NCBI RefSeq assembly: GCF_030272615.1
Contig: NW_026728923.1
Coordinates: forward strand, 440,001-460,000
From: Cryptomeria japonica
Taxonomy: Eukaryota > Streptophyta > Pinopsida > Cupressales > Cupressaceae
Direction of reading: 5' to 3'
Length of the DNA: 20,000 nt
The number at the start of each line of letters is the position of its first letter. Within the stretch, counting starts at the first letter, position 1. The notes beneath the pieces were generated by a model that worked only from the letters and a program-made list of their open reading frames with translations, had not been told where the DNA came from and ran no database searches. The position numbers and the translations under genes are program-made. Shown here piece after piece: positions 1 through 9,666 of the stretch.

Positions 1-240
1 ATGTAGCAGAGATAGCAATCGGGGTGTGTGATGCAGAAGAGATAGCAATCGAGGTGTGCGGTGGGAAGGGCCCAGCAGCCAGAATGCATGAAGCGACGGA
101 TGAAGCAGTGATGACAACCGGGCTGTGAGGAGAGGAGGGATGCAGCCAAGAAAGCAATCAGGGCTCGAGGCAAGGGATGCATCAAGGATAGCAATCATGT
201 TGTGAGGCGAGATTCCAAAGGCTAAACGTGAGAGGCTGCA
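1..240. repeat. Degenerate left edge of the 188-bp satellite
   Basis: No gene is visible. The stretch is built of short, irregular copies of one part of the 188-bp monomer found to the right. The phrase ATAGCAATCGGGGTG and close variants recur near 13, 49, 150 and 190, each followed by GAGG/GGGATGC-type sequence. It reads as decayed or rearranged satellite, typical of an array edge where homogenisation is weak. The leftmost bases continue out of the window, so the true array boundary is not seen. Confidence 0.6.
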
Positions 241-2137
241 GGGTCGACTCAGAGAGGTCTATGCATGTGAGAGGCTGAAAGCAAGGTCAACTCGGAGCGG
301 TCTATGCATCGGGCGCGCTTGGGGCGACTACCAGTGCCAACCCCTTATCCCGCGACGCGTCCGACAAAGAGAACGTTCCAAGGCGGCAGAGGAGGTTACC
401 AGCCGAAGGATGCAGTAGCAATAACAGGTATAGTTCCGCGGCGGCCGAGAAGACTCACCGCATAGGAATCGGGATGCGAGGCGAGGGATGCGGCGGGAAG
501 GCCCCGACGGCTAAACGGAAGAGGCTGCAGGGCCGCCTCGGAATGGTCCAAGCATCGGACGCGATTGGGACGACTACCAGTGCCAACCCCTTATCCCGCG
601 ATGCGTCCGATACACAGATAGTTCCAAGGCGGCCGAGGAGCCTCACCGCATATCAATCGGGGTGCGAGGCGAGGGATGGGGCGGGAAGGCCCCAACGGCT
701 AGACGGAAGAGGCTTCAGGGCCACCTCGGAATGCTCCAAGCATCGGACGCGCTTGGGGCGACTACCAGTGCCAACCCCTTATCCCGCGATGCGTCCGATA
801 CACAGATGGTTCCAAGGCGGCCGAGGAGCCTCACCGCATAGCAATCGGGGGTGCGAGGCGAGGGATGGGGCGGGAAGGCCCCAACGGCTAGACGGAAGAG
901 GCTTCAGGGCCGCCTCGGAATGGTCCAAGCATCGGACGCGCTTGGGGCGACTACCAGTGACAACCCCTCATCCCGCGATGCGTCCGATACGAAGATGGTT
1001 CCAAGGCGGCCGAGGAGCCTCACCGCATAGCAATCGGGGTGCGAGGTGGGGGATGCGGCGAGATGGCCCCAACGGCTAGACGGAAGAGGCCACAGGGCCG
1101 CGTCGGAATAGTCCAAGCATCGGACGCGCTTGGGGCGACTACCAGTGACAACCCCTTATCCCGCGATGCGTCCGATACGAAGATAGTTCCAAGGCGGCCG
1201 AGGAGCCTCACCGCATAGCAATCCGGGTGCGAGGTGGGGGATGCGGCGAGATGGCCCCAACGGCTAGACGGAAGAGGCTGCAGGGCCGCCTCGGAATAGT
1301 CCAAGCATCGGACGCGCTTGGGGCGACTACCAGTGACAACCCCTTATCCCGCGATGCTTCCGATACGAAGACAGTTCCAAGGCGGCCGAGGAGCCTCACC
1401 GCATAGCAATGGGGGTGCGAGGTGAGGGATGCGGCGAGATGGCCCCAACGGCTAGACGGAAGAGGCCACAGGGCCGCCTCGGAATAGTCCAAGCATCGGA
1501 CGCGCTTGGGGCGACTACCAGTGACAACCCCTTATCCCGCGATGCATCCGATACGAAGATAGTTCCCAGGCGGCCGAGGAGCCTCACCGCATAGCAATCG
1601 GGGTGCGAGGCGAGGGATGCGGCGAGATGGCCCCAAAGGGTAGACGGAAGAGGCTGCGGGGCCGCCTCGGAATAGTCCAAGCATCGAACGCGCTTGGGGC
1701 GACTACCACTGCCAACCCCTTATCCCGCGATGCGTCCGATACACAGATAGTTCCGAGGCGGCCGAGGAGCTGGGGGATGCGGCGAGATGGCCCCAACGGC
1801 TAGACGGAAGAGGCTGCAGGGCCGCCTCGAAATAGTCCAAGCATCGGACGCGCTTGGGGCGACTACCAGTGACAACCCCTTATCCCGCGATGCGTCCGAT
1901 ACACAGATAGTTCCGAGGCGGCCAAGGAGCCTCACCGCATAGCAATCGTGGTGCGAGGTGGGGGATGCAGCGAGATGGCCCCAACGGCTAGACGGAAGAG
2001 GCTGCAGGGCCGCCTCGGAATGGTCCAAGCATCGGACGCGCTTGGGGCGACTACCACTGCCAACCCCTTATCCCGCGATGCGTCCGATACACAGATAGTT
2101 CCAAGGCGGCCGAGGAGCCTCACCGAATAGCAATCGG
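241..2137. repeat. 188-bp tandem satellite, diverged block
   Basis: This is head-to-tail repetition with a period of 187-188 bp. The landmark CCAAGCATCGGACGCG recurs near 547, 734, 922, 1110, 1298, 1486, 1674, 1834 and 2022. An older, more diverged monomer lies at about 241-430. Monomers here differ from each other at several positions, for example CAGTGACAACC versus CAGTGCCAACC and GATAGTTCCAAGG versus GATAGTTCCGAGG. One monomer is about 160 bp because 28 bp are missing at about 1770. The period is not a multiple of three, so no reading frame runs through the array. I infer a non-coding spacer satellite. Confidence 0.93.
1743..1900. repeat. Truncated satellite monomer with 28-bp deletion
   Basis: At about 1770 the sequence passes from GCGGCCGAGGAGC directly to TGGGGGATGCGGCGAG. 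All other monomers carry about 28 bp between these points, including CACCGCATAGCAATCG. The distance to the next landmark therefore falls from 188 to 160 bp. It is the only length variant among the well-conserved monomers, so it is a useful marker for following this array between rDNA units or haplotypes. Confidence 0.85.
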
Positions 2138-5100
2138 GGTGCGAGGCGAGGGATGCGGCGAGAAAGCCCCAACGGCTAGAGGGAAGAGGCTTCAGGTCCG
2201 CCTCGGAATGGTCCAAGCATCGGACGCGCTTGGGGCGACTACCAGTGACAACCCCTTATCCCGCGACGCGTCCGATACACAGATAGTTCCAAGGCGGCCG
2301 AGGAGCCTCACCGCATAGCAATCGGGGTGCGAGGCGAGGGATGCGGCGAGAAGGACCCAACGGCTAGACGGAAGAGGCTTCAGGGCCGCCTCGGAATGGT
2401 CCAAGCATCGGACGCGCTTGGGGCGACTACCAGTGACAACCCCTTATCCCGCGACGCGTCCGATACACAGATAGTTCCAAGGCGGCCGAGGAGCCTCACC
2501 GCATAGCAATCGGGGTGCGAGGCGAGGGATGCGGCGAGAAGGACCCAACGGCTAGACGGAAGAGGCTTCAGGTCCGCCTCGGAATGGTCCAAGCATCGGA
2601 CGCGCTTGGGGCGACTACCAGTGACAACCCCTTATCCCGCGACGCGTCCGATACACAGATAGTTCCAAGGCGGCCGAGGAGCCTCACCGCATAGCAATCG
2701 GGGTGCGAGGCGAGGGATGCGGCGAGAAGGACCCAACGGCTAGACGGAAGAGGCTTCAGGGCCGCCTCGGAATGGTCCAAGCATCGGACGCGCTTGGGGC
2801 GACTACCAGTGACAACCCCTTATCCCGCGATGCGTCCGATACACAGATAGTTCCAAGGCGGCCGAGGAGCCTCACCGCATAGCAATCGGGGTGCGAGGCG
2901 AGGGATGCGGCGAGAAGGACCCAACGGCTAGACGGAAGAGGCTTCAGGGCCGCCTCGGAATGGTCCAAGCATCGGACGCGCTTGGGGCGACTACCAGTGA
3001 CAACCCCTTATCCCGCGACGCGTCCGATACACAGATAGTTCCAAGGCGGCCGAGGAGCCTCACCGCATAGCAATCGGGGTGCGAGGCGAGGGATGCGGCA
3101 AGAAGGACCCAACGGCTAGACGGAAGAGGCTTCAGGGCCGCCTCGGAATGGTCCAAGCATCGGACGCGCTTGGGGCGACTACCAGTGACAACCCCTTATC
3201 CCGCGACGCGTCCGATACACAGATAGTTCCAAGGCGGCCGAGGAGCCTCACCGCATAGCAATCGGGGTGCGAGGCGAGGGATGCGGCGAGAAGGACCCAA
3301 CGGCTAGACGGAAGAGGCTTCAGGTCCGCCTCGGAATGGTCCAAGCATCGGACGCGCTTGGGGCGACTACCAGTGACAACCCCTTATCCCGCGACGCGTC
3401 CGATACACAGATAGTTCCAAGGCGGCCGAGGAGCCTCACCGCATAGCAATCGGGGTGCGAGGCGAGGGATGCGGCGAGAAGGACCCAACGGCTAGACGGA
3501 AGAGGCTTCAGGGCCGCCTCGGAATGGTCCAAGCATCGGACGCGCTTGGGGCGACTACCAGTGACAACCCCTTATCCCGCGACGCGTCCGATACACAGAT
3601 AGTTCCAAGGCGGCCGAGGAGCCTCACCGCATAGCAATCGGGGTGCGAGGCGAGGGATGCGGCGAGAAGGACCCAACGGCTAGACGGAAGAGGCTTCAGG
3701 GCCGCCTCGGAATGGTCCAAGCATCGGACGCGCTTGGGGCGACTACCAGTGACAACCCCTTATCCCGCGATGCGTCCGATACACAGATAGTTCCAAGGCG
3801 GCCGAGGAGCCTCACCGCATAGCAATCGGGGTGCGAGGCGAGGGATGCGGCGAGAAGGACCCAACGGCTAGACGGAAGAGGCTTCAGGGCCGCCTCGGAA
3901 TGGTCCAAGCATCGGACGCGCTTGGGGCGACTACCAGTGACAACCCCTTATCCCGCGACGCGTCCGATACACAGATAGTTCCAAGGCGGCCGAGGAGCCT
4001 CACCGCATAGCAATCGGGGTGCGAGGCGAGGGATGCGGCGAGAAGGACCCAACGGCTAGACGGAAGAGGCTTCAGGGCCGCCTCGGAATGGTCCAAGCAT
4101 CGGACGCGCTTGGGGCGACTACCAGTGACAACCCCTTATCCCGCGACGCGTCCGATACACAGATAGTTCCAAGGCGGCCGAGGAGCCTCACCGCATAGCA
4201 ATCGGGGTGCGAGGCGAGGGATGCGGCGAGAAGGACCCAACGGCTAGACGGAAGAGGCTTCAGGGCCGCCTCGGAATGGTCCAAGCATCGGACGCGCTTG
4301 GGGCGACTACCAGTGACAACCCCTTATCCCGCGACGCGTCCGATACACAGATAGTTCCAAGGCGGCCGAGGAGCCTCACCGCATAGCAATCGGGGTGCGA
4401 GGCGAGGGATGCGGCGAGAAGGACCCAACGGCTAGACGGAAGAGGCTTCAGGGCCGCCTGGGAATGGTCCATGCATCGCACGCGCTTGGGGCGACTACCA
4501 GTGACAACCCCTTATCCCGCGACGCGTCCGATACACAGATAGTTCCAAGGCGGCCGAGGAGCCTCACCGCATAGCAATCGGGGTGCGAGGCGAGGGATGC
4601 GGCGAGAAGGACCCAACGGCTAGACGGAAGAGGCTTCAGGGCCGCCTCGGAATGGTCCAAGCATCGGACGCGCTTGGGGCGACTACCAGTGACAACCCCT
4701 TATCCCGCGACGCGTCCGATACACAGATAGTTCCAAGGCGGCCGAGGAGCCTCACCGCATAGCAATCGGGGTGCGAGTCGAGGGATGCGGCGAGAAGGAC
4801 CCAACGGCTAGACGGAAGAGGCTTCAGGGCCGCCTCGGAATGTTCCAAGCATCGGACGCGCTTGGGGCGACTACCAGTGACAACCCCTTATCCCGCGATG
4901 CGTCTGATACACAGATAGTTCCAAGGCGGCCGAGGAGCCTCACCGCATAGCAATCGGGGTGCGAGGCAAGGGATGCGGCGAGAAGGACCCAACGGCTAGA
5001 CGGAAGAGGCTTCAGGGCCGCCTCGGAATGGTCCAAGCATCGGACGCGCTTGGGGCGACTACCGTTGCCAACCCCTTATCCCGCGATGCGTCTGATACAC

Positions 5101-5146
5101 AGATAGTTCCGAGGCGGCCGAGGAGCCTCACCGCATAGCAATCGGG
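2138..5146. repeat. 188-bp tandem satellite, homogenised block
   Basis: Sixteen further monomers follow at an exact 188-bp spacing (landmark near 2210, 2398, 2586 and so on to 5030). They are almost identical, with only scattered single-base variants such as GGTCCGCC for GGGCCGCC near 2197, 2573 and 3325, and GATGCG for GACGCG near 2828 and 3768. The last monomers (from about 4840) pick up changes again, and the repeat breaks off at about 5146. The pattern of a uniform centre with diverged edges is what unequal crossover and gene conversion produce. On the minus strand each monomer shows a 70-codon open frame, but it shifts frame in every repeat and is not a gene. Confidence 0.96.
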
Positions 5147-5507
5147 TTGCGAGGCAGATTATTGGGAAGGGAACCCCCTGGGATGCGGCTCAAGCAGTGC
5201 CCAAAGGGACTGGAATGCGGAATCACATCGAGAGACCCAAATGCTATACGAGGGCTCAAATCGAATTATCGATTTGGCCACGACATGGACGCATCGGAAC
5301 GACTACCTTTGCCGAACCACTCGCAATTGCATCCATACCGAAACCAATAGACATTTCCGTTAGAGCCCTCGCATAGCATTCGGGAATCTCGCATGCCCCT
5401 CTAAATCGACCAATGCTGGCGCTCAACGAAAATCCGAGCGCTACCACCGTTCGAGCGCCAGCATTGGTCGAGTTAGAGGGGCACGGGGGAGAATGCTCCA
5501 GTCAACA

Positions 5508-5539
5508 CCTCCCCTATATAAGTTATTTGTCCGATTCTC
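5508..5539 (+). promoter_or_regulatory. TATA element 1 (candidate spacer promoter)
   Basis: CCTCCCC precedes TATATAAG, followed by TTATTTG and GTCCGATTCTC. This core is shared by all thirteen elements in the window, while its flanks here differ from those of the younger arrays. It could be a Pol I spacer promoter, since plant rRNA promoters centre on a TATA motif. The run of G that usually follows TATA in known plant Pol I promoters is absent, so Pol II or Pol III use is also possible. Confidence 0.5.
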
Positions 5540-5997
5540 GCACAACCGTAGTCTGCCTCGTCGAATCAAACAACGGTCCCAGATTCCGACTTCCGTTCCG
5601 TAGAGACCCAAAAGCTAGATGGAGGCTCGCAAGAAAGAGAGTCGGCGCATAGCAATCGGGTTTCTCGAACGTTTAGGGACCGAGCTCACTTGCGGATAGG
5701 GCAAAATCCGCCAAGCAACCCAAAAGCTAGACGGGGGCTCGAATCGAATCGCCTAGGCGGCCACAACAACGACGTGTTGGATCGACTACCAGTGCCAAAC
5801 CATTCAGCAAGACTAGTCTGTGTCGAGGCCGGATAGAGATTCTCAGAGAGCGCCCGTATAGCATTTAGGAGACCTGCCGCGTCCCTCACACTCGACAAAT
5901 GGTGGTGCACGTTTATAAATCCGAGCGATCCCAACCCTTTCAAGCACCAACATCGGTCGAGATAGAGGGGCACGGAGGGGGCTGCGTGAGACAACAC

Positions 5998-6029
5998 AGT
6001 CCCCTATATAAGTTATTTGTCCGATTCTC
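5998..6029 (+). promoter_or_regulatory. TATA element 2 (candidate spacer promoter)
   Basis: This has the same core with TATATAAG at 6005. The upstream part reads CAGTCCCC instead of CACCTCCCC, so the upstream CCT is the least constrained part of the core. Confidence 0.5.
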
Positions 6030-6438
6030 ACACATCCGAAGAATGGTCATCAAATCGGACAACAGCCCAAACTTCCGACTTCCGTCCCAGAAAGCCCAAG
6101 AGCTATCTAAAACGTTCATGGCCGGAACTCGATCGCGGCTATACCAGTCCGCCAAGCAACCCAAAAGCTAGACTGGAGCTCTAGTCGAATCACCTCTGTG
6201 GCCATTGCAAGGACGTGTTGGAGCAACTACCATTGCCGAACCATTCCGCAGGTCGAGTCCATACCAAGGCCGCATAGAGATTCACGATGAGCTCCTGCAT
6301 AGCAATCAGGAGACTTGCCGTGTCCATCACAATCGATAAATCCTGGTGCAAGATTTTTGCATCCGAGCGCTCCAACCAGTCGAGCACCAGCATCAATCGA
6401 CATAAACGGGCACGGGGGGAGGATGCTCGAGAACACTA

Positions 6439-6470
6439 CCTCCCCTATATAAGTTATTTGTCCGATTCTC
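6439..6470 (+). promoter_or_regulatory. TATA element 3 (candidate spacer promoter)
   Basis: TATATAAG is at 6446 with the full CCTCCCC upstream and GTCCGATTCTC downstream. Downstream flank AAGCAGCCGAAGTCTGG differs from the other elements, so conservation ends sharply at the core. Confidence 0.5.
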
Positions 6471-6590
6471 AAGCAGCCGAAGTCTGGTCATCGAATCGGG
6501 TCAAAGACCACAACTTCCGACTTTACCCACAATGCAAGTCATCGAATCGAACATCGGCCCCCGAGTCGGACTCCATGCGTATGTCAGGTC

Positions 6591-6940
6591 ATCGGACCCA
6601 AATTCCGCCTTCCTGCGCATGGCGGGCCATCAATATCAACTCGGTCATCGGACCCAAACTCCGCCTTTCTGCGCATGGCACGCCTTCAAATCGGTCATCG
6701 GACCCAAATTCCGCCTTCCTGTGCATGGCGGGCCATCAACATCAACTCGGTCATCGGACCCAAATTCCGCCTTTCTGCGCATGGCACGCCATCAACTCGG
6801 TCATCGGACCCAAATTCCGCCTTCCTGCGCATGGCAGGTCATCGGACACAAATTCAGACCTCGCCAATATGCCTACGTATCGAATCGGTCATCGGACCCA
6901 ACTTCCGACTTCATCCATACTGTAGGGTCTTTGAGGTTGG
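6591..6940. repeat. Short tandem repeat, about 50-bp units
   Basis: Seven units begin with CATCGGACCCAAATTCCG-type sequence at 6591, 6646, 6696, 6752, 6802, 6840 and 6890. The steps are 55, 50, 56, 50, 38 and 50 bp. Units alternate between a GCGGGCCATCAA form and a GCACGCC form, so the real period in the first part is a dimer of about 106 bp. The last two units grade into the start of the 311-bp repeats, which carry the same TCGGTCATCGGACCC motif. Open frames here encode only a reiterated GHRTQIPPSCAW-like peptide and are by-products of the repeat. Confidence 0.88.
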
Positions 6941-6983
6941 CGCGGTGCGCTCAACCCGGGGAGTCGACCCATCGAAGCATACA

Positions 6984-7015
6984 CCTCCCCTATATAAGCT
7001 ATTTGTCCGATTCCC
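6984..7015 (+). promoter_or_regulatory. TATA element 4 (candidate spacer promoter)
   Basis: First element of the 311-bp array, TATATAAG at 6991. From here on the base after TATATAAG is C (AAGCTATTTG) where elements 1-3 have T (AAGTTATTTG). Confidence 0.5.
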
Positions 7016-7294
7016 ACACCTGTGTAGTTTGCACCTCTGACCAGGACATCGACCCCAACTTCCGAACTCGACTGCAACGACGGCACCAGCGCCTTGGTGC
7101 GCACCTTGCGACGCACAGTCCCAACATTCGCCTTCCTGCACATGGCAGGTCATCGGACCCAAATTCCGACCTCGCGAGTATGCCTACATATCGAATCGGT
7201 CATCGGACACAACTTCCGACTTCATCCATACCGTAGGGTCTTTGAGGTTGGCGCGGTGCGCTCAACCCGGGGAGTCGACCCAACGAAGCATACA

Positions 7295-7326
7295 CCTCCC
7301 CTATATAAGCTATTTGTCCGATTCCC
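7295..7326 (+). promoter_or_regulatory. TATA element 5 (candidate spacer promoter)
   Basis: Second element of the 311-bp array, TATATAAG at 7302. It is identical in its core to element 4. Confidence 0.5.
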
Positions 7327-7605
7327 ACACCTGTGTAGTTTGCACCTCCGATCAGGACATCGACCCCAACTTCCGAACTCGCCTGCAACGACCGAACCAG
7401 CGCCTTGGTGCGCACCTTGCAACGCACAGTGCCAACATTCGCCTTCCTGCACATGGCAGGTCATCGGACCCAAATTCCGACCTCGCGAGTATGCCTACAT
7501 ATCGAATCGGTCATCGGACCCAACTTCCGACTTCATCCATACCGTAGGGTCTTTGAGGTTGGCGCGGTGCGCTCAACCCGGGGAGTCGACCCAACGAAGC
7601 ATACA

Positions 7606-7637
7606 CCTCCCCTATATAAGCTATTTGTCCGATTCCC
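7606..7637 (+). promoter_or_regulatory. TATA element 6 (candidate spacer promoter)
   Basis: Third element of the 311-bp array, TATATAAG at 7613, with the same core. Confidence 0.5.
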
Positions 7638-7916
7638 ACACCTGTGTAGCTTGCACCTCCGATCAGGACATCGACCCCAACTTCCGAACTCGACTAAAAA
7701 GACCGCACCAGCACCTTGGTGTGCACCTTGCAACGCACAGTGCCAACATTCGCCTTCCTGCACATGGCAGGTCATCGGACCCAAATTCCGACCTCATGAG
7801 CATACCTACTAATCGAATCGGTCATCGGACCCAACTTCCGACTTCATCCATACCGTAGGGTCTTTGAGGTTGGCGCGGTGCGCTCAACCTGGGGAGTCGA
7901 CCCATCGAAGCATACA

Positions 7917-7948
7917 CCTCCCCTATATAAGCTATTTGTCCGATTCCG
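7917..7948 (+). promoter_or_regulatory. TATA element 7 (candidate spacer promoter)
   Basis: Fourth element of the 311-bp array, TATATAAG at 7924. The 38/52-bp minisatellite starts about 110 bp downstream, so a transcript started here would run into that array at once. Confidence 0.5.
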
Positions 7949-8037
7949 ACACCTGTGTAGTTTGCACCTCCGCTCAGGACATCGACCCCAACTTCCGAAC
8001 TCGCCTGCAACGACCGAACCAGCGCCTTGGTGCGCAC

Positions 8038-8660
8038 CAAAAGTGCGCACTTTTGGAGGGCACTTTTGTGCGCTCCAAAGGTGCGCACTTTTGGAGGGCA
8101 CTTTTGTGCGCTCCAAAGGTGCGCACTTTTGGAGGGCACTTTTTGGAGGGCACTTTTGTGCGCTCCAAAGGTGCGCACTTTTGGAGGGCACTTTTTGGAG
8201 GGCACTTTTCTGCGCTCCAAAGGTGCGCACTTTTGGAGGGCACTTTTTGGAGGGCACTTTTCTGCGCTCCAAAGGTGCGCACTTTTGGAGGGCACTTTTT
8301 GGAGGGCACTTTTCTGCGCTCCAAAGGTGCGCACTTTTGGAGGGCACTTTTTGGAGGGCACTTTTCTGCGCTCCAAAGGTGCGCACTTTTGGAGGGCACT
8401 TTTGTGCACTCCAAAGGTGCACACTTTTGGAGGGCACTTTTTGGAGGGCACTTTTCTGCACTCCAAAGGTGCGCACTTTTGGAGGGCACTTTTTGGAGGG
8501 CACTTTTGTGCGCTCCAAAGGTGCGCACTTTTGGAGGGCACTTTTTGGAGGGCACTTTTGTGCGCTCCAAAGGTGCGCACTTTTGGAGGGCACTTTTGTG
8601 CACTCCAAAGGTGCGCACTTTTGGAGGGCACTTTTCCTGCGCTCCAAAGGTGCACACCTA
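8038..8660. repeat. 38/52-bp hairpin-forming minisatellite
   Basis: GTGCGCAC (or GTGCACAC) starts each unit at 8043, 8081, 8119, 8171, 8223, 8275, 8327, 8379, 8417, 8469, 8521, 8573, 8611 and 8650. Units come in two lengths. The 38-bp form has one TTTTGGAGGGCACTTTT block, and the 52-bp form repeats GGAGGGCACTTTTT once more (+14 bp). Around each unit start the sequence is close to a perfect inverted repeat: CTCCAAAGG, then TGCGCAC, then TTTTGGAG. The array sits inside what would be the fourth 311-bp unit, so it is a local expansion of that unit's GGTGCGCACC segment. All six frames are largely free of stops, which explains the long spurious open frames. Confidence 0.95.
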
Positions 8661-8785
8661 GGTGAGCACCTTCGACCACACCTTGTAGCACACCAAACTC
8701 TGACTTTCGACTTCATCCGCAATGCAGGGTCTTTGAGGTTGGCGCAATGCGCACAACCAGGGGAGTCGACCCATCAAACCCAACA

Positions 8786-8817
8786 CCTCCCCTATATAAG
8801 CTATTTGTCTGATTCTC
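8786..8817 (+). promoter_or_regulatory. TATA element 8 (candidate spacer promoter)
   Basis: First element of the 157-bp array, TATATAAG at 8793. The downstream motif reads GTCTGATTCTC instead of GTCCGATTCTC, which looks like a CpG-to-TpG change. Confidence 0.5.
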
Positions 8818-8942
8818 ATACATGCGTAGCCTGCAGGAGCAATTAGGACATCGACCCCAACTTTCGGCTTCTAAACGAAAACAAGGTCTTTGAGGTTGGT
8901 GTAATGCGAACAACTAGGGGAGTCAACCCATCAAACCCAACA

Positions 8943-8974
8943 CCTCCCCTATATAAGCTATTTGTCTGATTCTC
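8943..8974 (+). promoter_or_regulatory. TATA element 9 (candidate spacer promoter)
   Basis: TATATAAG at 8950, with the GTCTGATTCTC variant downstream. Confidence 0.5.
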
Positions 8975-9099
8975 ATACATGTGTAGTCTACAGGAGCAAT
9001 TAGGACATCGACCCCAACTTTTGACTTCTTAACGAAAACAAGGTCTTTGAGGTTGACGTAATGCGCACAACCAGGGGAGTCGACCCATCAAACCCAACA

Positions 9100-9131
9100 C
9101 CTCCCCTATATAAGCTATTTGTCCGATTCTC
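9100..9131 (+). promoter_or_regulatory. TATA element 10 (candidate spacer promoter)
   Basis: TATATAAG at 9107. It keeps the ancestral GTCCGATTCTC, unlike its immediate neighbours. Confidence 0.5.
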
Positions 9132-9256
9132 ATACATGTGTAGCCTACAGGAGCCATTAGGACATTGACCCCAACTTTTGACTTCTTAACGAAAACAAGG
9201 TCTTTGAGGTTGGCGTAATGCGCACAACCAAGGGAGTTGACCCATCAAACCCAACA

Positions 9257-9288
9257 CCTCCCCTATATAAGCTATTTGTCTGATTCTC
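9257..9288 (+). promoter_or_regulatory. TATA element 11 (candidate spacer promoter)
   Basis: TATATAAG at 9264, GTCTGATTCTC variant. It is followed by the one long (220-bp) unit. Confidence 0.5.
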
Positions 9289-9476
9289 ATACATGTGTAG
9301 CCTGCAACAACGATTAGGACATCCACCCCAACTTCTGAATTCGTCTGCGTTGACCGCACCAAAGGTGCACGCCTTGGTGCTCACCAAAATCCGACTTCCG
9401 ACTTCTTCTGCTATGCGGGGTCTTTGAGGTTGGCGCAGTGCGCACAACCAGGGGAGTCAACCCACCGAATGCAACA

Positions 9477-9508
9477 CCTCCCCTATATAAGCTATTTGTC
9501 TGATTCTC
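9477..9508 (+). promoter_or_regulatory. TATA element 12 (candidate spacer promoter)
   Basis: TATATAAG at 9484, GTCTGATTCTC variant. Confidence 0.5.
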
Positions 9509-9633
9509 ATACATGCGTAGACTGCAGCAATGATTAGGACATCCACCCCAACTTTTGACTTCTTAAACAAGACAGGGTCTTTGAAGTTGGTGCAGTGCAC
9601 ACAACCAGGGGAGTCGACCCATCAAACGCAACA

Positions 9634-9666
9634 CCTCCCCTATATAAAGCTATTTGTCCGATTCTC
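9634..9666 (+). promoter_or_regulatory. TATA element 13 (candidate spacer promoter)
   Basis: Last element, at 9641. It has one extra A (TATATAAAGC), the only length change in the core among thirteen copies, and GTCCGATTCTC downstream. It is the element nearest the 5S genes, about 2.7 kb upstream of copy 1. Confidence 0.48.

Larger units (their letters stand above)
5147..6540. repeat. Old, diverged composite units (satellite-like part plus TATA element)
   Basis: Three units of roughly 440-490 bp can be made out, each with one TATATAAG element (5515, 6005, 6446). Each also has a segment recalling the 188-bp monomer: GCATCGGAACGACTACC near 5290, TCGACTACCAGTGCC near 5782 and CAACTACCATTGCCG near 6223, followed by GCATAGCATTCGGG-type sequence about 90-100 bp later. 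The units also share CAAGCAACCCAAAAGCTAGA near 5713 and 6152. Apart from the TATA core they are heavily diverged. I infer an ancestral composite repeat from which both the satellite to the left and the TATA arrays to the right may have been amplified. Confidence 0.75.
6890..8037. repeat. 311-bp tandem repeat carrying TATA elements
   Basis: TATATAAG recurs at 6991, 7302, 7613 and 7924, exactly 311 bp apart, and the surrounding sequence is nearly identical. In order, a unit holds a TCGGTCATCGGACCC stretch, GTAGGGTCTTTGAGGTTGG, GGGGAGTCGACCC, the TATA core, ACATCGACCCCAACTTCCG, and a CGCCTTGGTGCGCACC segment. The fourth unit is interrupted at about 8037, where its GGTGCGCACC segment expands into the 38/52-bp minisatellite. 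The open frames on both strands arise from the repeat and are not genes. Confidence 0.94.

Noticed and set aside
455-5036. Series of 70- and 94-codon minus-strand frames in the 188-bp array
   Set aside because: One per monomer, each shifting frame in the next because 188 is not a multiple of three. There is no start context or domain, and the series ends with the array.
8038-8660. Possible CRISPR array (direct repeats at near-regular spacing)
   Set aside because: The intervals are themselves repeats and not unique spacers, there are no cas genes, and the window is eukaryotic (plant 5S genes).
7822-8846. Overlapping 210-320 codon frames on both strands around the 38/52-bp minisatellite
   Set aside because: The peptides are pure repeat (KCPPKVRTFGA or RALFGGHF types) and are open on both strands, as expected from a stop-free minisatellite.
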